Of a stretch of DNA of 64,000 nt, positions 35,349 to 50,300 are shown one piece after another. The DNA comes from Porites lobata (Eukaryota; Cnidaria; Anthozoa; Scleractinia; Poritidae): assembly GCA_942486035.1 (NCBI GenBank), contig CALNXK010000008.1, positions 4,414,501-4,478,500 of the forward strand. The letters run 5' to 3'. The stretch's first letter is position 1. The number at the start of each line of letters is the position of its first letter. The notes beneath the pieces were generated by a model, which worked only from the letters and a program-made list of their open reading frames with translations, was not told the DNA's origin and ran no database searches. A program made the position numbers and the translations under genes.

Positions 35349-38300
35349 ATGGCGACCGAAAATCGAAGTGAATCGACAGCGTGCGCACAGCAAACCAACA
35401 GCCAGGTTCAGAATGGAACAGCGGGGAATAACGAGCAACAAAATGGCCAGCCTCAACAGCAACAACAGCAAGGGTCAATTTGGAAAGGTCTTCTCTTTCG
35501 GATGTTCATTTTTTGGATGATTTCGAATCTGTTTCGTGGCCGGCAGCAGAGTAGCAACACGAACACTGTGGCATCCACGAACATGTTCAAAACGGATCAG
35601 AAAATAGTAAGCTTAAGTTATATGTTTCTTCAGCGTTAGTTACTTGGTTTTTTATTTGAAAAGATCTGTTGATTTGTTTGATCCGTTGTGTTTATTGGCG
35701 AGTTTCTGTGGACTTCCTATTAAAGACCGGCATTTTCATCCCAAAACTTACAACTTACAGATCAAAAGAAAACACCACTTTCCTATTTGTTTAAAAGAGT
35801 TAACGTAGTTCATAACAGATTTGTAATCAAGAACTGGGCAGAAACACAATATTTAAGAATGTTTTCCCGCTATTATACTTTGTTCGTTATATGGAGGTTT
35901 GATCGTTACATAAATTACTTGGACAGGTGTTAATTTATTCTTTTTGTGCGTGTGGTTTTACTAAAAAATATATTTAGTGGTACTGTAGCTTTAACCTTTT
36001 CAAACGATAAAAATATCTTAATTGTCAATGGTAAGAATTAGTCATTGTTCCTGGAATCAACACAATCCTTTTTTTGAGTCAGTTAAACCTTCACTGCCAG
36101 AGTGGATGATGGAGTTTGTGAGGTGGTTCTAACTTTTGAGTCTGTGGACAAAATCCTATGGTGCAACCATTCAAATGAAATCTCTTTGATAGTACTTACA
36201 TGTGGTGTTATTTGTTTTAAAAAAATTTACAAAATAAAATTTGGGATTTTTGTCGAATTTGCCTTTGGTCATATTTGACAGTGAAAGGGTTAAGGTGGAC
36301 AAGGCAGCACACCAATAATCATAACATGGCATTTCATCCTTGACCTGGTACAGATCCTGTATTTGTTTGAACCTCCAGTTTACCTGGGGTAACAATAACC
36401 ATAAAATAACATGTATCAGGTCATGATGCCATGAATAAATGCCTGGCATTTCTTCAAGATCCAGTATTGAATTGAGAAAATACCATATAACTGATTACCT
36501 TTTACACAAACCACCTGGGTGGAAATCTTGCGCATAAACATAAAACTATAAGATTTGACGTGGTGGGAGAACAACCCACCAAAGAGTAGAAAAATTGCAC
36601 TCCCTAAAATCACAGCCCATGTTTTCTCATGCTTCCCAAACAGAGTGGCATGTACCATTTGAATTTCCAAATGCAATTTCCGTTTTTTCCTTGTAAATGG
36701 CCAGCATGCACCCTTGGTTGTATATAAAAAAAATTTCTTTTCATGAAATCTTGTTCTCAAATCCAGAGATTTTTCAAAATCATTGTTAAAAAAGTTATTT
36801 TGATAAGTCTACAAAATAATTAAAAATTTCTGCAATTGCACATAATTATAACAATAATTATTGGTTCATACATTTGTAGGAACTTTGGGTATATTTGGCA
36901 GAGGAGAAGCACTTCACAGATTTCAACAATACTGAAAAACTTATCTGGCATGAAAAGGAATTGAAATATGGCAACTGGACGGATGGCCCTCTAATGGATG
37001 GGACTCGGTTATTCAGCACCACAATCCAGGCATCTGAGGTGAAAGATATTTCTTTGTAAAGTCAGTCTTAAATCCAGTTCAGATTTTGAACTATTCATGG
37101 GCTTATTTCTATTCAGGTGGACTCAGATGTCAAACTTTCTCAGCCAATATCAGTGCAATTTGGAGAAAGGCTTTGTAATAAAATTTTAAGTGTAAGATTC
37201 AGCACATGAATTTATTGCTTATCATCTGAAACAAATCCATTCCAAAGTCAAAATTTCTGGCTGAGCCAGGCAGGATAATGACAGGCCCAATCGAAAATAT
37301 CAAAATAGCCATGTGTGATTGTTTCAGATGCCAAATGTTTCTACTAGTTAACTTAATATATTAGGCTTGGCTCATGAAAAGTTTGGTGCCTGAATTTGGT
37401 TAAAGAAAGACACAATTCAAACTTGATTAATGCAACTGAAACAAATTGTAGTATTTCAGCACGGGATGGATGCAAGACTGAACCATCTGCTCAGAAAAAC
37501 AGTTCATAAAATCCTAAATGTAAGGGCTTCATGATGGAATCTGGTTATTTCTAGTGTTTTTTACACAGTCCATGATACTGACCAATCTTCAACACCATAA
37601 AACAATGCCCTTTCCTTTCTCTGTTTAGAGTTCCAAGATTGGTGTTAAAACAATGGAAATTAATGCTGTACTTAATAAACGTCAGGGAAATTAAAATTTA
37701 ACAAAATTAATCTGACTTACATTAAAGCAAATTTTAATGATTTGTGTTAATGTCCTATTAATAATAAGGTAATAATTTCATTGTATAAAAATAGATGTTC
37801 TCTCTTGTTTTTACTTTTCGTTTGTTTTGGGTGACCTGTTAGATGGTGAGAGTACATGTCGGTGGGATATATCTGCATCTTAAAAAGATTTTTTCCTTTT
37901 TCTTGACTTTGTTTATTCCAGTTGATAATAATTTTCAATTTGACAGTGTCTGCCTTGCCATTCGAGGGCAGATCTAGGGAGTGAGGGGAGGAGGAGGTCC
38001 TACTTACTACAGACACAGTTCTTGCTTGTTATCACTCATACACTCCAACCTATAGTCACGTCACGCTTTATCTGAGGTGAACTCCACCCCATCCTTCCGG
38101 TCTAACGCTTTCCACTGTATACAGCAATATTATCTCTGGAATAAATCTTAGTCCTGAGATGCTGATACTGTATGCTGTACTTCTCATGAACCTAATCAAA
38201 TTCAATGAATTACGTTCATGTTTGTATGGTATCTGAATCAATTCAAAACAGCTAATGCAATTTGGATCGACTCAGCTGTTTTTCATGCCTGTCTCAGCTG

Positions 38301-41300
38301 GGAATAACAGCATTGATTCAGATGCTGAACTTCACAGGTGCACCAGTGAACTGCGATATTTTTTATCATGATACGAATATCGATGTTTTAACAACATATG
38401 GGAATATTATGATAATCTGATTCTTCATCAACATTCAGAAATTACTGTCTTTAATGACTCCTTATGCAAATCCAAGCTTTTTTATAGCTATTTATTAAAC
38501 AATGGGACAAGAAAGTTCCATCCTTGCTTTGTATAGCTTCGCATGCTTCTGATCCGACACATTTTTTTCAAGATGGTAGCACAAACACATGCGTACATTG
38601 CATAGTTCCAATTAGTTGTCAGCTGACAGTCTTGCATGGGTAAAACACACTGTTCGAGAACAAGTTAGTTCTCAATTCAAGTCTTCAAGTCGTTCAAAAA
38701 CAGGTTAAACACACATTTCTTATTTCCTAATTTTATTTTAATTTCAATCATTTTAATGATTCTATCGACAGCTGTTAAATACAATCAGTGCAACAAATAG
38801 ATACTGTAGCTTCTTACTATGAATGACTATTTCTTGAGTTTATCACACTATAATTGTGCTCTGTTATTGACAATTTTATTTATTACCATGCTTTGTTATG
38901 AATGGAAATAAATGATTTCAAAGCAGTTTAGTAAGATTATGCCACTTGTCCATTTTATGTAATGATCTATCGAACCGTGTATCATATCATTGGTTCGGTA
39001 TCGAGACATGTATTGTATGGTGAGAAAATGTATGGTTGCAACCCTACTCTTGAGCCAAACCAAATGCATAATTTTTAAAAAATGTAGTTTACTGAAATGC
39101 AAATATTTTCCCTTTTGAATTTAGTTCAGCGGGAATAAAGTTCAGTGTCGCAATCAATCTGGCTGAGTCAGCTTAAATCCGAATTTGATTCGGCTCATGT
39201 GAAGTACGGCATCTAAACTGGACCTTTTTGTTGTGGTTTAACATGTTTGTAACAATGATTCTTTTGACTTAACAGAAAGTTCAGAACAATGGAACACTTT
39301 ATATTCATGTTTACATAACCAAAAGTGGAAGATTTCCAGATCCCTTGCATCCCAAGTTCAACAGGGTGGCTGTTGTAAATAGATCTATGTGTAAGTACCG
39401 GCCTCAGTGTCTTTCATGGAGAGCAAACTTAATCAATGTTAGCTATTGTATATCCCAGTCACTGGATACATTTATGAATAGTTTTAATCGATGGTTCTGT
39501 GTTTATAGAGTTAAAATTCATGTGGCTTACTTTAAGTCACTAGTGTAGAATTTTTTTATAAAAGAAGTTCCGATTAACTTATTTCTTGTGCGGTGATTTT
39601 TTTCCTTAACAAAACTAAGCCATTAGCAGAGTGGTTAGATCTCCTGTACTGATGTCTCTGTGCTTTTGAAAAGTAAAGCCTGTCATTTTATTCCCTTAGC
39701 AATCTCTAACGGGAACATGTTCTATTTTTTCTTTAGTGTTGACAGTGTTCAGGAAGAAACGAGTTCACAAAACAGTGAATTTGTTGACTGGCAAAGCTGA
39801 TGCCAATCCAGATATTGTAGATGTGGTTAGTTTGGATGTAAAATAACATTTGTTTACTTACCTGGTATTAACTTTTAAAACATTGGTAATCAGACAGTAC
39901 GCTAGATCCCTTTAGATATATCCTTTCGAGTGTAACTAATACGCGAGCCTGCGATCCTGACCCATTTTTTGGGAGCCTCGAGCCTCTCTTTGCAAGCCAC
40001 TGTTTTTTGCAAAATCTTTCTATTTTTTATTATTTTTACTTTTGTAACCCTTGGTCACCTTTCTTCCTCAGAGATTTTTAACAGGGTAGACTTCTATCTA
40101 CATGTATAGTAAGAAAATTTAGACCTTTTGTCCAGTGGGTGTTTTCTGTTAATTTGATAGTACTGACGTTAAGGGGAAGCATAAAATACAATCCTAGGTT
40201 ACTCCAAAACTGATATTAAATGCTCTCTTTTGATTTAAAAGCATTCAGAAGGGGAAATTAGAAGGTGAATCTGGTTGTTGATGTGAATTCATTTATGGAT
40301 GGGCTTCTTTCTGGCAATCCACCCTTCCCATTGTTAATTTTCATTTTGGTTCTTTCCCTCTACAGCAATCGCCAGAAAGTAAAAAACCCGCTGAAATTAT
40401 TTCATACTGGCACCCAAACCTCACAATCAACCTAATGGATGATCAGACACCTTGGGTCCAGGGCTCCGTTCCACAACCGATGGATGAGTGTATGTCATGA
40501 ACTTTCCCTTCTGTTTTGCTTTCTATTTTTCTTTGATTTGGTGATGAAGAAAGATGGTAAAAGCTTTGAGTGGAATCATTTAATTGTCTGATTTGTCTGT
40601 CAATATATTTTTGTTTGTTTCAGTTCTTATTTTTGAAAACATCACCGGCAAATACTATCCTCTTTTGTACCTTAACAAGTACTGGAATCTAGCAAGTGAT
40701 TACATGCCAATCAATGAGACAACAAAGTAAGTTTAAAATAAATCATTTTTCTTTGATGAATTTTGAAAAGGGTAGGGCTTGTCTTTAGTATATAAAAATG
40801 CTAATGCCACTGCACTTCTGTGCATTCAGTCATGGAGTGCGTTAAAGCAGAACCCAAAACTCCTAAAAACTTTATTCACACAGGGACCCCATGTGCATAT
40901 GAAATACACTGAACCTTAGTATGCTCATCTTAATAAGATGTCTCCTCATAGTCTGTGTGGATGGGTGGGGAGGAGTGGGGAGGGGAGGGGAGGAGTGGGA
41001 AGGGACAGGGAGAAGTGATTTAGGTCCCATGCTTTTGTGCCTGTGTTACAGGTTACACCCTTTCTTCAGTCTTGAAACCATGTGAAGCTTGTAATGTTGT
41101 ATTTTATTTTTCTTGCAGGACCCTTGAGTTACATCTAACCTACAGCCCCATATCACTGTTCAAATGGCAAATGTATGAATCTCAGAGAATGAGACAGAAA
41201 TGGTTTTCATTGTTAGGCGATGAACCAGAACAGACTGAAGAGGAACAGGATTCTATTAAGGTAAATTTCCAGAAATATGGGGAGAGAATAACAAACAACG

Positions 41301-44300
41301 ACACTGCTACCTGATCATGCCCTTGTTAAAAGTACCTTTTAAATGAATTGCAGACATCCTTTGTATAAAGTTACTACCTTTTGCATTGATTGTTTTACTA
41401 TAGTTTGTCTAACAGAAAATAAAAAAAGGCAGGAAAAATGCTTTTAACTTCAGCAGGGTCAGCTTTTTCAGTAGAGCTTTCTTCCGCAGAGTGGGTTGTT
41501 GGTTTGATTCCTGTGATTGGACCAATAAAAGGTCTTAAAATCACTGAGTAAGAAGTTGCTGCCTTTACCGCGCAAATGCCTACACTTTTACATTATTCAG
41601 CTTAGTGCTTTTGTGCTAGAAACGTTTACACTTACATTATGTTGTTGTTGTTGTGTTTTTTTGCGTTAACAACTCTTTTCTGTTTGGATACAAGATACTT
41701 TGCTAATATGTTCCTTTTATTAAAAAAAAGTTCAAAAACTGTTGAAAAGACAATGACATTTTAATGTGGAGCTAATGTCATATCTATCAAGTCAAAAAAT
41801 AAGAGTCTGTTGCAAAATGTAAATACTAAATTATACCTGCCAACTCTCACGCCTTAGGCGTGAGTCTCGTGCCTGCGGGTTGAAAACTTCGATCTCACGC
41901 CGGCTCACGCTTGTGGGCCAATTTCTCATGCCTGCTTGAAAAATGTGAGTTGTGGCCGTCTTGCTTGACACAATTTCCAAAAATATGTTAACTCAGACCC
42001 ATGTAAGGAATGAAAACCATGTGTAAAATGAATAAATGACAATACCTTCCTCGCGATCTCTGATTTTTGAAGTGAAAAGCAAGTGAAAACTTCAAAGGCG
42101 CGGACGTCTTTGGAAGACTTTGGACTTCTTCGGGAATCTTCGGAAATGATCGTGTCGTCTTCAAAAATCCCAGCACTCCCAGGATAAAAATCTCATGCTT
42201 ATATCTCAGAAAAAGTTGGCAGGTATACTAAATAAACAATGCTACACTTGCTATTGGAGCAGTATTTTATATCCAAATGTTTATCAAAATCACTTCAACT
42301 CCTTTCTTACTCAGACTTTGCTCAGTAACCTGCATTGTAGAACCTGACTGGTCCCCTTGTTGCTAGCCTGCGAACAGCAGACGCATTTCGGTCGTCGCTT
42401 CTCTCCCTCCGAAAAATAGCGTCTGCGATCTCGAGCTCCAAAACGATTTCCGTGACGTCAGTATTTCTTCACCAATCAGAATTCGGCTCTTATTTTTGAG
42501 GAGCTAACACGCGTGGGCATTACGTGGCTTTACGTGGGGATCTCGATATCCGCGAGAAAACCAAAATGGCGGAAGATGGGGAGAGTTCGCTGGACAACGC
42601 GTTTGTCAAAGTATGCGATATTTTCGGCTTTGAGAAGCTTAACAAGCACCAGGAAGAAGCAATTCGACAAGTAGTGGAACTAAAAGTCGATGTGTTTGTC
42701 AATTTGCCGACTGGTTATGGAAAGTCTGTTGTGTTCCAAGCTTTACCTACGGTATTTGCTTCGGTAGATAAATGCGAGAAGAATATTGTAATCGTGATTT
42801 CTCCGTTAATTAATCTTATGAAAGATCAAGTGAGTCGTCTATCTTTGCTTGGAGTAAGCGCAATATCGCTTAGTGATATCAGTTCGGCGGCGGAGATAAA
42901 AAAGGTGGAGAGTGGAGAATTCTCTATCGTTTACGGATCACCTGAATCTTGGCTTGGCGACATTAGATGGCGAAGAATGTTGGCAAGCGAAACCTACAAA
43001 TCCTATGTGAGAGCAGTTGCCGTGGATGAAGCGCACGTGATTTGCCATTGGTAAGAAATATTATTATCGCTTCAATGAGGTTATTCTTTCATCGTTCTTG
43101 ACTCCCGGGGAATAGAATTAACAGTTTTAAGTGAAAGTTTTTCGTATACAATTGCATATTTAGCATGATCTTACCCTAATGTAACCTGAGATCAGGCTCT
43201 ATTTTCGTTTCGCTTTGAAAACTACATTCCGGCGGGCAAGGCGAAAAGCGGTAGACGTTAGAGAGAATGTATGAGAACCGCTCAAATTAGGCCTGATCTC
43301 AGGATAACCCTAATGTCACACAGTTGACATTGGTTCACACGATTTCTTCAAGAGAATAAAGAGAGTTATTTCTGTATGATGCGATTGCAAGTTTAATGTT
43401 AGAAGCTATAATACACTGGTAGTAAACAAGTAATCAAAAGGTTAACTCAAATGTAATATTGAATCATTTATCGTTTTTCTAGGGGGAAATCAAAGAGCAA
43501 CAACCTTGCAGCCTTTAGAGTGTGGTTCTCTCGGTTACATGAGATGCGTTCATTATTACCACACACTCCATTTGTTGCCCTTACTGCTACAGCCACAAAA
43601 GATACTAGAGACACAATTTTTGAAGTACTCATCATGAAAGAGCCTCACATTGTTGAGGAAAATCCAAACAAACCCAACATTGCATATGTTGTTAAGTACA
43701 TGGAAAGGAATGCTCGCCTTTCAGATTATTTTCATTGGATAGCCAAAGAGGTAATTGACAAACACTCCATGGCTACTAGAACAATAATTTATTGTCAGAC
43801 AATAAAGCAGTGTGCAGTTGTGTATTCAACACTGAAGACCCTTATTGGGGATAAAATTTATGTTGACCCACAGAACAAAGATCTAAAAAGAGTGGTTCTT
43901 GAAATGTTACATTCTTGCAGCCCCAAGTCAAATAAAGATCTCATTCTTGAGTCATTTCAGTGTGATGAAGGACATATCCGTATTCTTGTTGCTACAATTG
44001 CATTTGGCATGGGTGTGGATTGTAAGAAGGTCTATCGAACAATCCATTTTGGCCCAGCCAAAAATGTAGAAAGCTACTTGCAAGAGAGTGGCAGAGCAGG
44101 AAGGGATGGCTCTCAGTGTACCGCTTATCTGCTCTACCAAGGAATGCAACTTATTCATGTGGACCAGGACATAAAGAGTTACATAAAATCAAATGGCTGC
44201 CGACGTAAGCAATTGCTGCAATATTTTGATGTGGATTGTTCTCCACAGAATCCTGCGCACCTTTGTTGTGACAACTGTTCAGTCATGTGTGAATGTGGCA

Positions 44301-47300
44301 CATATGAATGCAAACCTCTTGCCTACCCTCTCTGTAGAGCTGATCTCCATCTCAATTCAAAAAGAAAACGGTCAGCTACAGAGGAACAGAAAACTACACT
44401 GGTAAATAAACTGGCTGCATATCACAAGAAGTTGCACACCAATCTGTTACAAAGAGATGCAAGTGGGAAAATGAAATTTTTCACCAACCCCAAGTTTTTG
44501 CTTGGATTTTCTGATCTGCAAATTCAACAAGTTGCGGAACACTGTAATGAATTTTTTCTGTGTCGGACATTTGTACTGTGGTGGAGATATGGGATATGCA
44601 GCATGCATTTGAAATTCACGCAGTGATGCAAGAAGTATTTGGAGACATGTTAGACATAGAACTGAGTTCAGAAGATGAATGTTCCGATGAAGAGAGTGAC
44701 TTTCTTGAAATGATTGGAATGATCTTGTTGTGGACGATGAACTTGCTAATATGGTTATTGACAATCTCAGCTTTTCTCAGTGGGATGAGTCAGCAGATGA
44801 ATCTGCTGATGAGCAAGTAGACGAGGTGTTCCATTTGCTGCTTTAAACGCAGTTTTAAATTTGAGTTTTGATGCAGTGTTGAACAAATGATACAGTGTTC
44901 AAATCATGAATGTAAATTTTGAAACAAAGTTATGGACAATGTAGATATTTGCGGTACTGTTGAGCCAACAAGACTTCTAATAATTTCCTATGTTGATTCA
45001 GAGGATATTAACAGTGGAATATAGGGTGTTTTTCTGTTGACATTGAGGACAGACACATTTTTTGACTTTCGAATGGCATCTGCTTGTACTGGTGTACCCA
45101 ATAGAGAGATCAAAGTTTAAACAGGTGATATATATAACACTTTTTGAACATATATAGAATGTCTTGGTGCAGAGTTATTTTCAGACATTTTCTAGGGAAT
45201 GGGTGTAATGTGCAGTCACATTTAGAAACCCCGCCCAGTTGTTCAAGGTCGATTAGTGCTTAACCCAGGGTTAAATTTAACCCGGTTTTTTTTTTCTTTG
45301 TTTAAGAGCATTTTCGTGGATAATTTTCTCCCTTATTTTGAAGAGCATCCAACCATCAACTTGATGACAGAAAGAATTAAAGTGAATTTACTTTTTAAGC
45401 CTTCAAATCTTAATTCAAATTTAGACTAACCCTGGGTTATTTTAACCCAGCTTTGAACAACCCGGCCCCAGAGGATATATGGTAATCTCACCTGTCAGAG
45501 TCAATCATTCATTTACATGTATGGAAATGAATTTTAATTTTTCAGAATTTTTACGAAATCAGTGTCTAGTTTTTCTGTTACAGATGAAATTTTCTAATCA
45601 GTTTTATTGGGGCTCACATATCATTTGACGGTTTCAAAAATAACATCAAGATAAAGATTTACCACATAACACCCTCATTTCATTCACTGAATGTTATTAT
45701 CTTTAATTCTTTACCAGTCAGGTACAATTTCATTCTTGTTATAGCCTGTTCCAGGCATTAAGATACATGTAAGGTGCATTTGAGAATTCAAAATAAGGTG
45801 AAAAGGGGAAGCATTTAACTCGCCCCTAACTATCTAGGCCCGGTTCCTCAAAAGATAGTTACGTTGAACCCAGGATTAAGCTAAATTTCAGGCAAAGTTT
45901 TCTCGTCTAAGAAAATGAGCCTTCTCTATGACATACAGTAACAATAACACAAAATGTTACCCTACACAATGCATAGGAATGTAAAATACAAAAACAGATC
46001 AAAATTTTTATCCTGGATTAACACTTATTGACCTTTCAGGAACCGGGCCTGAAGGTCTGTAACAGGGTATTCGTGTTAGAAAATTCCCAAAGATTTTTTT
46101 CTTTTACAAATTTAATATAACTTATTGTACACTCAAACCTTTAAGTCCTGCTACTATGTGCATCACCCCTGGTTACTTTTGTTCATAAAGGAAAAAAAAA
46201 AATGAATAATTGAACCCAACTTTATTCTTATACGTTCATTTACCCTTCTATGAATTGCATAAAAGTTATTGACAGCCCAGTAGATCTTATAGTTAGGTTA
46301 CATGCATTATTCTAAGCATTGCTAAGATAATAATTTTATAAAAATAGTATCCATTGTTACTACTATTACTTGCACACATTTGGCAGTCCTCTTAGTAAAA
46401 ATAAAATTCCCTATTGCTGGCCATACCTCCAAAATATCTGCAACTGGACTTGAAACTATTATTGGGGGGGTGGGGAGGGGGGAGGAGGGCAGATAATTTT
46501 GTGCCTTGTCCCCCAACACCATCACCACCACCGTACAAACGTCTTTAAAACTTGCCACTTTGTGATGGTATATTTTTACTTCAAAATGTGCCATTTTCCA
46601 TGAATGTCATGAATAATTTGGGCTAGGAGACAAAGAAAATTGAAAATCATTTTAACCTGAATTTAATTTTGACCTGTAACATAATTTATATTCCCTAATT
46701 TTGATCCAAGCCAAAAATTTTACAAACACTTTAAAAGTAGGTGTGGAATCAAACAGCTGAAAGAAGCCCATTGAATACCCCAGCCTTGTCCAACCTTGTA
46801 CAGAATTTTTTCTGGGAAAGGGCTCTTCAAACATTATGCTTAATTTTTGTTTTGGAAAGACTTTTTTTTTACTTAAGTTTCAAATGACCAGAAGCAATGA
46901 AAGAAGTCATTACCTAGCCTTGACACCTGAAGAAAACTTTTTGTTGTGATCATTTAACCATGCATACATCTTTGACATGTCTAGGTTTACCAAAGCATCT
47001 CTTTCAAAACCCTTGAAATGCCTGTAGCTGCGACCCTCTTGGTATTTGAAAACTTCACTTTCATTTAGCTTTTTCAACAGTACATCTAAGTCAACTACAG
47101 GAAAACGTTGAATATGCTTTCCTGAGCGTATAAACCGCTGAAGAAGTCTGTCCACCTTTCCACTAATGTTCCTGACAGGTTTCTCAGCATGGCAGATTCT
47201 TGATACTGCCTTCTCTGAGAGGTTTGCTCCAATGTTACAATAGCCTTGCTTGTTGAAATTGTAAGTATGCTCCACTTCTAGGTCATGTGGAATGTTGTTT

Positions 47301-50300
47301 CCAAGACCTCCATGATTGTTAACAGTCCTGTTCCACACAAAGATCTTTGACTCCTTCTGGCTTAAAATATTCACCAAGAGCAGCTGGCACAGGCTCTCCA
47401 GTGCATACTTGGTACTGTGTGGGTCATCTGCTTTACATAGAAGCATTAGATACTTGTATTGTCTCATGATCCGCTGGCCATCCCCTTCTGAGACAGCATC
47501 CAAAAAGTTCATAAAGAAAAGTCCTTCTGAGAGAAGTGCAGCATTGTAATTAAAAACATCATCACTACTTTTGGACGCCTGGTCTGTGGTTGTGGATGAA
47601 GTTGTGGTTGTCACTTCTTCTATTACAACTGGTGGATCATGACTTAATTCATGTCTTCTCCTGCTCTTGCCATTGTATTTGAAGGATGTGTTACACCCTG
47701 GAAACCTACAAGGGAAACGGCCATCCTCATTAACATCCAAACATCTTTGAATTTCCCTTCTTTCCTCATCTGACACCAGTTCTTGCAAAGAACCATTCAT
47801 CATTGCTTCATCAATAACAATTTCATCCACAATCATGCCAGCAGCTTTTGTGTAAGAACTGGAGCCTTTGCAATTTGTTCCAGTTAGGAAGGTCCTCTGG
47901 GAAAGGGTAATGCAGTGGTTTTTCGTCTTTGCTTTTTAAGCCAAGAACATGGAATGCAGCTGCCAAAATCCTGGCTTTCACCTCTAAAATCAAGAAATCC
48001 CTATCTGGTCGGTAGGCAGAGTGTGGATCCTCTCTCACATTTCTCCTGTTAATAAGGTTTCTGTCTGCAAATAGGGTGCAATGGTCATCTGAAGAACTCC
48101 CTGAGTAAAATCTTGAAATAGTAACTTCAAATAAATCATATAAAACAATGTTACAATAATGGTTTCTACAATGATTATAACAAAGTATTGATATAGTTTT
48201 GGATAAAATCTACATACAGTACAAAAGAGTACTAAAGTGGTGACATCATAAAAATTAAATTTCGGAAATTATGGGTTTTGTCAGGATATTTTGAAAGAAC
48301 AATACCCAACAGGTCTACTTGCCAAAAAATTAATGACCTTTTAGGGGGCAAATTGCCTCTGAGATATTAGCCCAGTTATGTTAAGAAAACTCCAAATAAA
48401 CCCTTCTAATTTTTCTTGGGTCAATCCCCAAAAATTAGAAGGGTTTGTATAGAGTTTCAGAGCATAAGTGGCTAATATCTCAGATACAATTTGCCCCAAA
48501 ATACTATGACATCACCACTTTAGTACTCCATATGGAGCCTAGATAAATATTAATGATGGGAAGGATTATATCATAAGCAAGCAGCTGCTTTAAATGTAAA
48601 GTAGTAGTAGTAGGAATCTTTTTCAAATGGATTTAATCAGTTATTGACTGTAATTAAGATTTGATAGATGCGAGTGAAGTTTAGGATACATGTATATTTT
48701 CAAACAGTTAGGACAGGTCATGCATCTTTGCAAGTTTAAGGTCACCAATATTCTCTCTTTTGTGGTAAGACATTCTTAGTGATAATAATTTTCACACTTT
48801 TTAAGGCACACATTCTTTACCTCAAGTATCTTGACCCCTGTGTGCCAGTCACCAAGCTGCATGGTAAACCCCTCAAGGCGGTCTTCAGCTGTATGACCAT
48901 TGGACACTGAATGTATTGCATTCACAGCTCTTTCAACAGATAGCTGATCCCCGTGCATATCTGACTAGCAAATTTCTTCTCGCCTTGAATAGTTACAGTA
49001 GGCAGGTATGTTTGGAAATGTCGAGGATATCAATCATGTCTTCAGTCAGGTTTTCATTTTTAAATAACACACCCATTGGAAGCTGAAATGAATAATTTAT
49101 TGACATTACCACATTTAAAATTCACCATTAAAATCCTATGTTAATTTGTTATTGTTCATTGCCATTGCTTTACTAAATAGGAAAGTGACTCACTTGAAAC
49201 TTTAGGGGAAAATAATACCTTATTACAGCTGAAACTCAGAACTTACTTGCTCTTTCAATCAGCCTTAGCTTATTCAAAGCAAATTAATTATCCTGTTGTA
49301 TATTACTCAAATAATAGTCCCCCATAAATGTTTTTCACACCGCAGTTATGTTATCATGAGAGTATAATTTGACAGGAAATTTCATTGAAATATACAGTAT
49401 AATATTTTACATGATATCAGAGGCTGTGCACATTATTTACTTGGCTACAGGAAACATCTATACCAATCTTATTATTCTGGTACTAAACTATCTGGAAGTT
49501 ACATAAAAAATTTCACACCTAGTCCTGTGTTCCAAACCCCTCTATTACCACCAGGCTTTTCAGTGGGTTAGCGAGGTGCAACTGTATATTTCGATGTGGC
49601 CACACATTTACAGTTAAATAGTCACAAGTAATTGTTGTGACTAAAATTGAATTGCTTCATTCATGATGCATGAAAGCAGATATTAAAGGGGAAAACTTTG
49701 AAAATCAGTACAAAAGCAGAAAGCAACATGAAAGTACCCAAAGGAAAAAAGAAAAACTTACAACTTCTGACTTTTGGCCATCTCATTGGAATACTTGTGA
49801 GGAATATGGAATACACACACATCCTTGAGAGCTGAAAAACAATCTAAATGCTCCACAAGAACTCTTGATATCAAAACTGTGTAGTTGTGACGCTGAAACT
49901 TCTGATCGTCGACAGTGGGAAACAATTTAAGATTTGAAAGGGAAGTAATGTCCCTTGGTGAAGTCTCAAGACAACCTCCAGAAACTCTGTTCATTATTAT
50001 CTTGTGATTGACCCAATGAAAATCCAAGTTTTGGTTGTCCTTGGTCATATGTCTGCACTCACGCTTTCCATCAATATTATCAAACGCAATAGCAAAACCA
50101 GGATGCATGTTCTTCTTAGCTTGTTTTAGTTCAAATTTGGCTTTTGTAGCATCATCAGCACACTGCTGGGTACATGGATGTTCATTTGAACTGCAACTGC
50201 CAGTAATTGCCACTACCTTCCTTGTGTGTTCTAGTACAACTTCCTCCTCATTGGACATTTTCTTTTGTAAGTCCAGAATTTCCTGACCATGATTTTCACC

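Noticed and set aside
36416..36760. 114-codon minus-strand frame in CLPTM1 intron 1
   Set aside because: It starts at TTG, is antisense in an intron, and has no domain support.
41072..41314. 80-codon frame as a separate small gene
   Set aside because: It is CLPTM1 exon 7 (41119-41260) read through into both introns.
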